Of a stretch of 64,000 nucleotides of DNA, positions 16,264-24,858 are shown piece after piece. How positions within the stretch are numbered: the first letter of the stretch is position 1; each line of letters starts with the position of its first letter. The translations under genes were made by a program, and so were the position numbers. The DNA comes from Variovorax sp. PMC12. GTDB taxonomy: Bacteria > Pseudomonadota > Gammaproteobacteria > Burkholderiales > Burkholderiaceae_C. Location: the NCBI RefSeq assembly GCF_003019815.1, contig NZ_CP027773.1, positions 2,677,001 through 2,741,000 on the forward strand, read 5' to 3'. A model generated the notes under the pieces. It made no database searches. It saw nothing but the letters and a program-made list of their open reading frames with translations, and was not told where the DNA came from.

Positions 16264-19113
16264 ATGTCTGACGCTGCTTCCCCCAAAGATTACCGCTCCA
16301 CGCTGAACCTGCCCGACACCCCCTTCCCGATGCGCGGCGACCTGCCCAAGCGCGAACCGGGCTGGGTGAAGGAATGGAACGACGAAGGCCGCTACCACCG
16401 CCTGCGCGACGCCCGCCACGGCGCGCCCAAGTTCATCCTGCACGACGGCCCGCCGTACGCCAACGGCCAGATCCACATGGGACACGCGGTGAACAAGATC
16501 CTCAAGGACATGATCACCAAGGCGCGCCAGCTCGAAGGCTACGACGCGCTCTACGTGCCGGGCTGGGACTGCCACGGCCTGCCGATCGAGAACGCCATCG
16601 AAAAGCAGTACGGCCGCAACCTGAGCCGCGACGAGATGCAGGCCAAGAGCCGCGCCTTCGCCACCGGGCAGATCGCACAGCAGATGGCCGACTTCCAGCG
16701 CCTGGGCGTGCTGGGCGAATGGGACCATCCCTACAAGACCATGGACTTCGCCAACGAGGCCGGCGAGCTGCGCGTGTTCAAGCGCGTCATCGAGCGCGGC
16801 TTCGTCTACCGCGGCCTGAAGCCGGTGTACTGGTGCTTCGACTGCGGCTCCTCGCTGGCCGAGTTCGAGATCGAATACGCCGACAAGAAGAGCCAGACCA
16901 TCGACGTCGCCTTCAAGGCGCACGAGCGCGAGAAGGTGCTCAAGGCCTTCGGCACCGACCACACGATCCTGGGCGACATCTTCGCCGTGATCTGGACCAC
17001 CACCGCGTGGACCATCCCCGCCAACCAGGCGATCAACCTCAACCCCGAGCTCGAGTACTCGCTGGTCGATACCGAGCGCGGCCTGCTGATCCTGGCCAAC
17101 TCGCTGGTCGAGATGTGCATGACGCGCTATGCGCTCGACGGCAAGGTGCTGGCCACGGTCAAGGGCGAGAAGCTGGGCGGCCTCGAATTCGAGCATCCGC
17201 TGTATGACGCGGACGCCGGCTACAGGCGCCTGTCGCCCATCTACCTGGCCGACTACGCCACCGCCACCGACGGCACGGGCCTGGTGCACTCCTCGCCCGC
17301 CTACGGCGTGGACGACTTCAACTCCTGCATCGCCCACGGCCTGGCATACGACGACATCCTGAACCCGGTGCAGGGCAACGGCAGCTACGCGCCCGACTTC
17401 CCGCTGTTCGGCGGCCAGAACATCTGGAAGGCCGTGCCGGTCATCATCGCCGCGCTGCGCGATGCCAACCGCCTGCTGACCACCGAGACCATCACCCACA
17501 GCTACCCGCACTGCTGGCGCCACAAGACGCCGGTGATCTACCGCGCCGCGGCGCAGTGGTTCGTGCGCATGGACGAGGGCGAAGGCGTGTTCACCAAGGA
17601 CAAGGCGCCCAAGACGCTGCGCCAGACCGCGCTCGACGCCATCGAGCAGACCAGCTTCTACCCCGAGAACGGCAAGGCCCGCCTGCACGACATGATCGCC
17701 GGGCGGCCCGACTGGTGCATCAGCCGCCAGCGCAGCTGGGGCGTGCCGATCCCGTTCTTCCTGCACAAGGACTCGGGCGAGCTGCATCCGCGCACCATGG
17801 AAATCCTCGACCAGGCCGCCGACATCGTCGAGAAGGGCGGCATCGAGGCCTGGAGCCGCGTCACGGTCGAGGAAATCCTCGGCGCCGAAGACGCACCGCA
17901 CTACACCAAGAGCACCGACATCCTCGAGGTGTGGTTCGACTCGGGCTCGACCTTCTCCCACGTGCTGCGCGGCACGCACCCCACGGTGCACCACGAGACG
18001 GGGCCGGAAGCCGACCTGTACCTCGAAGGCCACGACCAGCATCGCGGCTGGTTCCACTCGTCGCTGCTGATCGCCTGCGCGCTGGAAGACCGCGCGCCGT
18101 ACCGCGGCCTGCTGACGCACGGCTTCACGGTCGATGCCAAGGGCATCAAGATGAGCAAGTCGCTCAAGAACGGCATCGACCCGCAGGAAATCAGCAACAA
18201 GCTGGGCTCGGAAATCATCCGCCTGTGGGTGGCCGCGAGCGACTATTCGGGCGACATCGCCGGCGACGACAAGATCCTCGCCCGCGTGGTCGATGCCTAC
18301 CGCCGCATCCGCAACACGCTGCGCTTCCTGCTCGCGAACACCAGCGACTTCGACATCGAAAAAGACGGCGTGCCGCTCGACCAGCTGTTCGAGATCGACC
18401 GCTACGCGCTGTCGCGCGCGGCGCAGTTCCAGGCCGAGATCCTCGCGCACTACAAGGTGTACGAGTTCCATCCGGTGGTGGCCAAGCTGCAGATCTACTG
18501 CTCGGAAGACCTGGGCGGCTTCTACCTCGACATCCTGAAAGACCGCCTCTACACGACGGCCCCGGGCTCGCTGGCACGGCGCAGCGCGCAGACGGCGCTG
18601 TGGCACATCTCGCAAGCGATGCTGCGCTGGATGGCCCCGTTCCTGAGCTTCACGGCCGAAGAGGCGTGGAAATTCGTGGGCACCGGCAAGCCAGGCGAAT
18701 CGATCTTCACGCAGACCTACAGCAAGTTCGACGCGCCCGACGAGGCCCTGCTCGCCAAGTGGAACCGCATCCGCGAGATCCGCGACGTGGTGAACAAGGA
18801 AATCGAGACGGTCCGCGCCGAAGGCAAGGTCGGCTCGTCGCTGCAGGCCAACCTGCAACTGACGGCACCGGCCGGCGACTTCGCGCTGCTGGATACGCTG
18901 GGCGACGACCTGAAGTTCGTCTTCATCACCTCGGCCATCGCGCTGGCGGCCGGCGAGACGCTGTCGACGGTGGTGACCCCGAGCGCCGCGCAGAAGTGCG
19001 AGCGCTGCTGGCACTACCGCGACGACGTGGGCCACGACGCGGCCCATCCGACGATCTGCGGGCGCTGCACCAGCAACCTGTTCGGCGCCGGCGAATCGCG
19101 GAGCTTTGCCTGA
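16264..19113 (+). CDS. ileS: Isoleucine-tRNA ligase
   Basis: A 949-residue class I aminoacyl-tRNA synthetase, normal length for bacterial IleRS type 1. The HIGH signature appears as HMGH (71-74) and the KMSKS signature is exact (629-633). The editing domain lies between them. The C-terminus has a zinc finger of four cysteines, CERCWHYRDD and ICGRC. The stop overlaps the lspA start by one base (TGATG), implying translational coupling. Confidence 0.97.
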   Translation: MSDAASPKDYRSTLNLPDTPFPMRGDLPKREPGWVKEWNDEGRYHRLRDARHGAPKFILHDGPPYANGQIHMGHAVNKILKDMITKARQLEGYDALYVPGWDCHGLPIENAIEKQYGRNLSRDEMQAKSRAFATGQIAQQMADFQRLGVLGEWDHPYKTMDFANEAGELRVFKRVIERGFVYRGLKPVYWCFDCGSSLAEFEIEYADKKSQTIDVAFKAHEREKVLKAFGTDHTILGDIFAVIWTTTAWTIPANQAINLNPELEYSLVDTERGLLILANSLVEMCMTRYALDGKVLATVKGEKLGGLEFEHPLYDADAGYRRLSPIYLADYATATDGTGLVHSSPAYGVDDFNSCIAHGLAYDDILNPVQGNGSYAPDFPLFGGQNIWKAVPVIIAALRDANRLLTTETITHSYPHCWRHKTPVIYRAAAQWFVRMDEGEGVFTKDKAPKTLRQTALDAIEQTSFYPENGKARLHDMIAGRPDWCISRQRSWGVPIPFFLHKDSGELHPRTMEILDQAADIVEKGGIEAWSRVTVEEILGAEDAPHYTKSTDILEVWFDSGSTFSHVLRGTHPTVHHETGPEADLYLEGHDQHRGWFHSSLLIACALEDRAPYRGLLTHGFTVDAKGIKMSKSLKNGIDPQEISNKLGSEIIRLWVAASDYSGDIAGDDKILARVVDAYRRIRNTLRFLLANTSDFDIEKDGVPLDQLFEIDRYALSRAAQFQAEILAHYKVYEFHPVVAKLQIYCSEDLGGFYLDILKDRLYTTAPGSLARRSAQTALWHISQAMLRWMAPFLSFTAEEAWKFVGTGKPGESIFTQTYSKFDAPDEALLAKWNRIREIRDVVNKEIETVRAEGKVGSSLQANLQLTAPAGDFALLDTLGDDLKFVFITSAIALAAGETLSTVVTPSAAQKCERCWHYRDDVGHDAAHPTICGRCTSNLFGAGESRSFA

Positions 19114-19625
19114 TGGCCGCCGCCCGCTCCATGTCGGCCTCGCGTTCGCGCGGCAGCAGCATCTGGCCCTGGCTGGGGCTGGCGGTGATCATCGTGATCA
19201 TCGACCAGTTCACCAAGACGCTGATCCTGGGCTACTACAAGCTCGGTGACGCGACCTACGTGACGAGCTTCTTCAACGTCGTGCGCGCGCACAACACGGG
19301 GGCCGCCTTCTCTTTCCTCGCAGATCACTCGGGCTGGCAGCGCTGGCTGTTCACGGCGATCGGCGTGGCGGCGGCGGTGTTCATCGTGTGGATGCTGAAG
19401 TCGCACGCGGGGCAGAAGCTGTTTTCGTTCTCCATGGCCTGCATCCTGGGCGGCGCCATCGGCAACGTGGTCGACCGGATGATGCACGGCTACGTGGTCG
19501 ACTTCCTGAGCTTCCACGCGGGGAACTGGTACTTCCCGGCATTCAATGCCGCGGACAGTGCGATCACGCTCGGGGCCATCTGCCTGATCCTGGACGAGAT
19601 CCGGCGGGTTCGCCGGGGCAAGTAG
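19113..19625 (+). CDS. lspA: Lipoprotein signal peptidase (SPase II)
   Basis: A 170-residue inner-membrane aspartyl protease that removes the signal peptide of prolipoproteins. Four hydrophobic segments (about 19-35, 74-95, 105-120, 148-163) surround the catalytic aspartates Asp121 (GNVVDRM) and Asp148 (NAADSAI). The ATG at 19113 overlaps the ileS stop and gives a family-typical length. The short Ser/Arg-rich N-terminal extension (1-15) is slightly longer than in E. coli. Confidence 0.95.
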   Translation: MAAARSMSASRSRGSSIWPWLGLAVIIVIIDQFTKTLILGYYKLGDATYVTSFFNVVRAHNTGAAFSFLADHSGWQRWLFTAIGVAAAVFIVWMLKSHAGQKLFSFSMACILGGAIGNVVDRMMHGYVVDFLSFHAGNWYFPAFNAADSAITLGAICLILDEIRRVRRGK

Positions 19626-19633
19626 GTTTTCTC

Positions 19634-19653
19634 AGGGGCCCCGCGGGGCCCCT
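19634..19653 (+). terminator. Putative terminator of ribF-ileS-lspA
   Basis: A GC-rich palindrome, AGGGGCCC-CGCG-GGGCCCCT, is 8 bp after the lspA stop. It is followed by TCTTCTTT rather than a pure T run. Confidence 0.6.
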
Positions 19654-19741
19654 TCTTCTTTGGGCTTTTCCCTCGCCCAGGCCCTCCGGGTTTTTCCCCC
19701 TTTCAGGCGATGTCATAACAAAGTCATACTGCGGCGGTCCA

Positions 19742-19757
19742 ATGTAATCGATTACAT
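19742..19757. promoter_or_regulatory. LacI-type operator (16-bp perfect palindrome)
   Basis: ATGTAATCGATTACAT is a perfect palindrome with a central CG, the typical form of LacI/GalR-family operators. It ends 12 bp before the start of the LacI-family gene and so would mediate autorepression. The downstream importer genes lie on the same strand and may be read from the same promoter. I found no second copy before the binding-protein gene. Confidence 0.75.
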
Positions 19758-19769
19758 GAACACCGCAAG

Positions 19770-20789
19770 ATGAGTATCCAAGACGTTGCAGCCAAAGCCG
19801 GGGTCTCCGTGGCCACGGTCTCGCGCGCCTTCAATTTTCCCGACAAGGTCACGCCCGCCACCCGCGAACTGGTGGAGCGCGTGGCGCAGGAACTCAACTA
19901 CCTGCCCAACGCCAGTGCGCGCACCCTGCGCACGCAACGCAGCCGCGTGCTCGGCATCGTGCTGCCGACGCTGCTGAACCCGACCTTCGCCGAATGCCTG
20001 CAGGGCATCGCGCGGGCCGCAGTGGCGGGCGGCTACGCGATCATTCCCGTCACCACCGGCTACCGGCTCGACGAGGAGGAGCGCGCCGTCCACCTGCTGC
20101 TGGCGGGCAACGTCGACGGGCTGATCCTGGTGGTGTCGAACCCCTCGACCTCGGCGGCGCTGCCCCGGCTCCAGGCCGCCGGCGTGCCCTACGTGCTGGC
20201 CTACAACCGCCATGCGGACCACCCCTGCGTGTCGGTCGACAGCGAAGGCGCGGTGGCCGACGCGGTCAGCCGGCTCGTGCTGCTGGGCCACCGGCGCATC
20301 GCGATGGTCAGTGGCACGCTGGCCGCATCGGACCGCGCGCAGCAGCGCTACCGCGGCTACCTCAAGGGCATGGCCGACACCGGGCTCGACGCACAGCCGG
20401 TGATCGAAGTGCCCTTCGTCGAGACCGCCGTCGACGCGCTCTGCACCCACCTGCAGGCACGCCAGCGCCCCACCGCGCTGATCTGCTCGAACGACCTGCT
20501 GGCCATCCGCAGCATCCGCGCCGCCCACCTCGGCGGCCTGTCGGTGCCCGAGGACCTCAGCGTGGTCGGCTTCGACGGCATTGCGCTCGGCGAAGACCTC
20601 ACGCCCGCGCTCACCAGCATCACCCAGCCCAACAGCGACATCGGCCGCCAGGGCGTCGAACTGCTGATCCAGGCGATTGCCGGCGGCACCACGCTGCGGG
20701 CGGATTCGAGCCTGCAGCTTCCCCATGCCTTCCGAGACGGCGAGTCGTGCGCTTCGGCGCGCGAAGACAACAACGCCGCGACTTTCTGA
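19770..20789 (+). CDS. LacI-family transcriptional regulator
   Basis: A 339-residue repressor. The N-terminal helix-turn-helix IQDVAAKAGVSVATVSRAF (3-21) and hinge helix (NASARTLRTQRS) are followed by a periplasmic-binding-protein-like sensor domain (about 60-330) with VLGIVLPTLLNPTF and the dimer-interface SVVGFDGIALG. Members of this family respond to small sugars, nucleosides or other catabolites. It heads the importer operon (45 bp before the binding protein), so its effector is probably the imported solute or its product. Confidence 0.92.
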   Translation: MSIQDVAAKAGVSVATVSRAFNFPDKVTPATRELVERVAQELNYLPNASARTLRTQRSRVLGIVLPTLLNPTFAECLQGIARAAVAGGYAIIPVTTGYRLDEEERAVHLLLAGNVDGLILVVSNPSTSAALPRLQAAGVPYVLAYNRHADHPCVSVDSEGAVADAVSRLVLLGHRRIAMVSGTLAASDRAQQRYRGYLKGMADTGLDAQPVIEVPFVETAVDALCTHLQARQRPTALICSNDLLAIRSIRAAHLGGLSVPEDLSVVGFDGIALGEDLTPALTSITQPNSDIGRQGVELLIQAIAGGTTLRADSSLQLPHAFRDGESCASAREDNNAATF

Positions 20790-20834
20790 CCTCACCAACC
20801 TCTTTCTCCGACTCATCCTCCAAGGAGCTCCCGC

Positions 20835-21845
20835 ATGTCCTCCCGCTTCCATCGCCTGGCCCGCCTGGGCCTGATCGCCGCCACGCTCGCCGCCGGCAGC
20901 GCCATGGCCCAGACCGCCATCTGCTACAACTGCCCGACCGAATGGGCCGACTGGGGCACCCAGCTGAAGGCCATCAAGGCCAAGACGGGCGTCACCGTGC
21001 CGCCCGACAACAAGAACTCGGGCCAGTCGCTGGCCCAGTTGGCCGCCGAGAAGGCCAGCCCCGTCGCCGACGTCACCTACCTTGGCGTGACCTTCGCGGT
21101 GCAGGCCGCCAAGGACGGCCTGGTCGAGCCCTACAAGCCGGCAGCGTGGAAAGACATTCCCGAGGGCATGAAGGACCCGGCCGGCAACTGGTTCACCATC
21201 CACTCGGGCACGCTCGGCTTCATGGTCAACGTCGACGCGCTCAAGGGCAAGCCGATTCCGAAGTCGTGGGCCGACCTGCTCAAGCCCGAATACAAGGGCC
21301 TGATCGGCTATCTCGACCCGGCCTCGGCCTTCGTGGGCTATGTCGGCGCGGTCGCGGTGAACGAAGCGCGCGGCGGCACGCTCGACAACTTCAAGCCGGC
21401 CATCGACTACTTCAAGGCGCTGCAGAAGAATGAGCCGATCGTGCCGAAGCAGACGTCGTATGCGCGCGTGCTCTCGGGCGAAATCGCGATCCTGCTGGAC
21501 TACGACTTCAACGCCTACCGCGCCAAGTACAAGGACAAGGCCAACGTCGCGTTCGTGATCCCGAGCGAAGGCACGCTGGCCGTGCCCTACGTGATGAGCC
21601 TGGTCGCCAAGGCCCCGCACGCGGCCGACGCCAGGAAGGTGCTCGACTTCACGCTGTCCGACGAAGGCCAGGCCATCTGGGCCAAGGCTTACCTGCGGCC
21701 GGTGCGCGCGAGCGCGATGCCCAAGGAAATCGAAGCCCAGTTCCTGCCCGCCAGCGACTACGCCCGTGCGAAGAGCGTGGACTACGGACGCATGGCTGCC
21801 GCGCAACGCGCTTTCTCCGATGAGTACTTGAAGGAAGTTCGCTAA
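20835..21845 (+). CDS. ABC importer, periplasmic substrate-binding protein
   Basis: A 336-residue protein with a Sec signal peptide (1-25, ending AMAQ). The mature part is a type-II periplasmic binding fold (extracellular solute-binding family 1 or iron/phosphonate-like) with ICYNCPTEWADWGTQLKAI near the start and DYDFNAYRAKYKD later. A strong AAGGAG precedes the ATG by 8 bp. It is separated from its permease genes by 324 bp containing two palindromic repeats. Ligand unknown; the neighbouring phosphodiesterase and phosphate transporter suggest a phosphodiester or similar organophosphate. Confidence 0.88.
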   Translation: MSSRFHRLARLGLIAATLAAGSAMAQTAICYNCPTEWADWGTQLKAIKAKTGVTVPPDNKNSGQSLAQLAAEKASPVADVTYLGVTFAVQAAKDGLVEPYKPAAWKDIPEGMKDPAGNWFTIHSGTLGFMVNVDALKGKPIPKSWADLLKPEYKGLIGYLDPASAFVGYVGAVAVNEARGGTLDNFKPAIDYFKALQKNEPIVPKQTSYARVLSGEIAILLDYDFNAYRAKYKDKANVAFVIPSEGTLAVPYVMSLVAKAPHAADARKVLDFTLSDEGQAIWAKAYLRPVRASAMPKEIEAQFLPASDYARAKSVDYGRMAAAQRAFSDEYLKEVR

Positions 21846-21891
21846 CTCTTTGTGCTTCGTTGCGGGGCGCGCTTTTCGGGGCGCGCTCCCG

Positions 21892-21976
21892 ACGACGGGG
21901 TGCCTTGCTCCGCGAATGTCCCCCGGGGCTGCGCCCCTCCTCCTTTATTTCGCTGCGCAAGGCACCCCGCCGTCGT
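21892..21976 (+). repeat. Dispersed palindromic element, copy A
   Basis: One of four copies. Outer arms GGGGTGCCTTGC (21897-21908) and its complement (21957-21968) pair perfectly; a further ACGAC/GTCGT pairing lies outside a 3-nt bulge. Core strand 1 is TCCGCGAATGTCCCCC (21909-21924), the apical hairpin is GGGGC-TGC-GCCCC (21925-21937) and core strand 2 is TCCTCCTTTATTTCGCTGC (21938-21956). The invariant GCGAA and TTCGC in the two core strands can pair. The core is in plus orientation. It lies 46 bp after the binding-protein stop. The rest of the 324-bp gap (21846-22169) holds copy B and no ORF I can support. Confidence 0.85.
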
Positions 21977-22024
21977 GATCGTTCAGAGCACTGGTTGATC
22001 AGCCGCAAACCAGCGGCGCGTCCA

Positions 22025-22120
22025 GTGCACAGGACGTCGGGTGCTCCCCGCAGCGAAATAAAGGAGGAGCCCGCAGGGCGGGGGACATTCGCGGAGGGGA
22101 GTACCCGATGGCCTGTGCAC
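22025..22120 (-). repeat. Dispersed palindromic element, copy B
   Basis: Core in minus orientation relative to copy A. Arms of 25 nt (22025-22049 and 22096-22120) pair at 22 Watson-Crick positions plus two G-U and one mismatch. The arm sequence (GTGCACAGGACGTCGGG start) differs from copies A and C, so pairing is kept while sequence changes. The 46-nt middle is identical to copy D except for one base in the apical loop; the apical stem here is GCCC/GGGC. The element ends 49 bp before the first permease gene. Confidence 0.85.
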
Positions 22121-22169
22121 ACGCCCTGAAGAAGAGCCTCAAGCAACAAGACAAGGCGAAAAAGCCGAC

Positions 22170-22991
22170 ATGAAGTCCAACAACTCCTGGAACCCAAGCT
22201 GGCGCCTGCTGGCCTGCGCAGCGCCCGCTGCCGCCTTCTTCGCGGCCTTCTGGCTGCTGCCGGTCGTGCGCCTGCTGACGCTGCCCGCCGACAAAGGCTG
22301 GGCAACCTATTTCGCCGTGCTCACGGATTCGCGCTACCTCGCGAGCATGGCCAACACGGTGGTGCTCTCCATCACGGTCACCCTCGCCACCCTGGTGCTG
22401 GGCGCGGCAGTGGGCATCTACCTCGCGCGGCATGCCTTCGTCGGCAAGCGCATGCTGCTGTCGCTGCTCACGCTGCCGCTGTCGTTCCCGGGCGTGATCA
22501 TCGGCTTCTTCGTGATCCTGCTGGGCGGGCGCCAAGGCGTGGTCGCGGACCTCAGCGACAGCCTGATCGGCCAGCGCATCACCTTCGCCTACGGCCTGCT
22601 CGGGCTGTTCCTGGCGTACCTTTATTTTTCGCTGCCGCGCGCCATCGCCACCTACGCAGCCGCAGCCGAGTCGATGAACACCCAGCTCGAGGAAGCCGCG
22701 CGTTCGCTCGGCGCCTCGCGGCTGCGCGTGGCACGCGACGTGTGGATGCCCGAGCTCGCGCCCACCACGCTGGCCTGCGGCGCGATCCTGTTCGCCACGT
22801 CGATGGGCGCCTTCGGCACGGCCTTCACGCTGGCCAGCAAGTTCGAGGTCATTCCCATCACCATCTACAACGAGTTCACCAACTACGCCAACTTCGCGCT
22901 CGCCGCGTCGCTGTCGATCTCGCTGGGCATCGTGACCTGGCTGGTGCTGTTCGTGGCGCGCCGCTTCGGCGCCAATCCCGTCGCACGCTGA
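22170..22991 (+). CDS. ABC importer permease 1
   Basis: A 273-residue inner-membrane protein with about six hydrophobic segments. The ATPase-docking EAA loop is EEAARSLGASRLRVARDVWMPELAPT (about 172-197), typical of the binding-protein-dependent permease family (PhnU/CysT/PotB-like). It pairs with the second permease, 12 bp downstream, to form the heterodimeric channel. Confidence 0.9.
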   Translation: MKSNNSWNPSWRLLACAAPAAAFFAAFWLLPVVRLLTLPADKGWATYFAVLTDSRYLASMANTVVLSITVTLATLVLGAAVGIYLARHAFVGKRMLLSLLTLPLSFPGVIIGFFVILLGGRQGVVADLSDSLIGQRITFAYGLLGLFLAYLYFSLPRAIATYAAAAESMNTQLEEAARSLGASRLRVARDVWMPELAPTTLACGAILFATSMGAFGTAFTLASKFEVIPITIYNEFTNYANFALAASLSISLGIVTWLVLFVARRFGANPVAR

Positions 22992-23003
22992 GGCACATCC
23001 ACC

Positions 23004-23804
23004 ATGCGAAAGAACACTCAGGCCAAGGCGCCCTTCCTGCTCGCCGTCACGCTCATCGTGAGCCTCTTCATGATCGCGCCGATGCTGCTGTCGGTGATGG
23101 CGGGCCTGGTCAACAACTACAGCACCGGCCTCAAGAGCGGCTTCACGCTGCGCTGGCTCGGCGAGGTGTGGGAGAACTACGGCGGCACCGTCGGCTGGTC
23201 GCTCGCGCTGGCCGTGGCCTGCGTGATCGGCACCGTGCTGATCGGCGTGCCCTGCGCCTATGCGCTGGCGCGCAGCCGCTCGCGCGCCGCACGCATCTTC
23301 GAGGAACTGCTGACGCTGCCGGTCGCGGTGCCTGGCCTGGCCACGGCGCTTGCGCTGATCCTCGCCTACGGGCAGCTCACGGCCTTTCGCCAGAGCTTCG
23401 CCTTCATCCTCGTGGGCCACATCGTCTTCACGCTGCCGTTCATGGTGCGCACCGTCAGCTCGGCCTTCGAGCGCGACGACCTGCTCGCGCTGGAGGAAGC
23501 CGCGCGCTCGCTGGGCGCGAACTTCCGCCAGCGCTTCATGGGCATCCTGGTGCCGGCCGTGTTCCCCGCCATCGTGGCCGGCAGCCTGATGGTGTTCACG
23601 CTCTCGGTCGGCGAATTCAACCTCACGTGGATGCTGCACACGCCGCTCACGCGCACGCTGCCCGTGGGGCTGGCCGACAGCTATGCCTCGATGCGCATCG
23701 AGATCGGATCGGCCTACACGCTGGTTTTCTTTGCCGTCATCCTTCCGGTGCTGTGGGCCCTGCAGTACCTTGCCAACCTCATGCAGAAACGCCATGGAAC
23801 TTGA
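23004..23804 (+). CDS. ABC importer permease 2
   Basis: A 266-residue inner-membrane protein with six predicted membrane segments and the EAA loop EEAARSLGANFRQRFMGILVPAVFPA (about 165-190). Its 3' end overlaps the ATPase gene by 11 bp, so the two are translationally coupled. Confidence 0.9.
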   Translation: MRKNTQAKAPFLLAVTLIVSLFMIAPMLLSVMAGLVNNYSTGLKSGFTLRWLGEVWENYGGTVGWSLALAVACVIGTVLIGVPCAYALARSRSRAARIFEELLTLPVAVPGLATALALILAYGQLTAFRQSFAFILVGHIVFTLPFMVRTVSSAFERDDLLALEEAARSLGANFRQRFMGILVPAVFPAIVAGSLMVFTLSVGEFNLTWMLHTPLTRTLPVGLADSYASMRIEIGSAYTLVFFAVILPVLWALQYLANLMQKRHGT

Positions 23805-24858
23805 ACGCATCACCATCGACATCGCCAACTGCGCAAAGACCTATGCCGACGGCACGCGCGGCCTGCAGCCGACCAACCTGCGGGTGGAAGCCGGCGAAGT
23901 GCTGGCGCTGCTGGGCCCTTCTGGCTGCGGCAAGACCACGCTGCTGCGGCTGATTGCCGGGCTGGAGGCGCCCGACGCGGGCAGCCGCATCGTCTTCGGT
24001 GACCAGGACGTGACCCAGCGCCCGGTCGAGCACCGCGGCGTGGGCATGGTGTTCCAGAGCTACGCGCTCTTTCCGCAGATGACGGTGGCGGCCAACATCG
24101 GCTACGGCCTGCGAATTCGCGGCGTCTCGCCCGAAGAAGAGAAGCGCAGCGTGGGCGAGCTGGTCGACCTGGTGCGCCTGGGCGGCCTGGAGAACAAGCG
24201 CCCCGCCGAGCTTTCTGGAGGCCAGCGCCAGCGCGTGGCCCTGGCGCGCGCCGTGGCCGTGCGCCCGCGCGTGCTGCTGCTCGACGAGCCGCTGGCCGCG
24301 CTCGACGCCAAGCTCAAGGAATCGCTGCGCGACGAGCTGGCCGAGCTGCTGCGCCGCCTGCACATCACGGCCATCCACGTCACGCACGACCAGCAGGAGG
24401 CCCTGGCCATCGCCGACCGCCTCGCGGTGATGCGCGCCGGCCGCATCGTGCAGGTGGGCCGCGGCGAAGACCTCTACCGCGCCCCCGCGCACCCCTTCGT
24501 GGCCGAGTTCCTGGGCCGGGTCAACCGGCTGGAGCGCACGGCCGAGGCCATTGCGCAGGGCGTCGTGCGGCTCGGCGGAACCACCCTGCCCTGCCCGGGC
24601 GCCTGGCGCGACCATGCAACCCTGCTGGTGCGCCCCGAAGACATCGAAGTCGGCGCGCCCCAGCTGGACTGGGCCGCCGGCATCGTCGAGCGCCGCACCT
24701 TCCTCGGCGACCGCGTCCAGCTGCACCTGCTCGCGCAGGACCAGCCCCTGCTGGTGGCCGACGTGGGTCGCGACAAGCCCTTCAAGCCAGGCGACACCGT
24801 GGGCTTTCGCATCCACCCCGACCGCCTGATGACGTCGCAGGAGACCACCACCGCATGA
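23794..24858 (+). CDS. ABC importer ATP-binding protein
   Basis: A 354-residue cytoplasmic ATPase subunit with Walker A GPSGCGKTTLL (about 41-51), Q-loop FQSYALFPQMT, signature LSGGQRQRVALARA, Walker B VLLLDEPLAAL and the switch histidine HVTHDQQEA. A C-terminal TOBE domain (about 280-345) marks the spermidine/iron/phosphonate-type (PotA/FbpC) subfamily. The start at 23794 is chosen over the longer open frame because it overlaps the permease stop and gives the family N-terminus. Confidence 0.93.
   Translation: MELERITIDIANCAKTYADGTRGLQPTNLRVEAGEVLALLGPSGCGKTTLLRLIAGLEAPDAGSRIVFGDQDVTQRPVEHRGVGMVFQSYALFPQMTVAANIGYGLRIRGVSPEEEKRSVGELVDLVRLGGLENKRPAELSGGQRQRVALARAVAVRPRVLLLDEPLAALDAKLKESLRDELAELLRRLHITAIHVTHDQQEALAIADRLAVMRAGRIVQVGRGEDLYRAPAHPFVAEFLGRVNRLERTAEAIAQGVVRLGGTTLPCPGAWRDHATLLVRPEDIEVGAPQLDWAAGIVERRTFLGDRVQLHLLAQDQPLLVADVGRDKPFKPGDTVGFRIHPDRLMTSQETTTA

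Noticed and set aside
15088..19047. Very long open frame on the minus strand across ribF and ileS
   Set aside because: It is the antisense shadow of ileS and ribF; its Val/Ala/Arg/His-rich product has no family features, while both plus-strand genes have complete catalytic motifs. Long antisense frames are expected at this GC content.
19752..21806. Long minus-strand open frame opposite the LacI regulator and binding protein
   Set aside because: Shadow frame; the plus strand carries a HTH repressor and a signal-peptide binding protein.
21999..23828. Minus-strand frame whose C-terminal codons enter repeat B
   Set aside because: Shadow of the two permease genes. Peptides such as LRAPPLFRC encoded across the palindromic elements are translations of the repeat, not protein.
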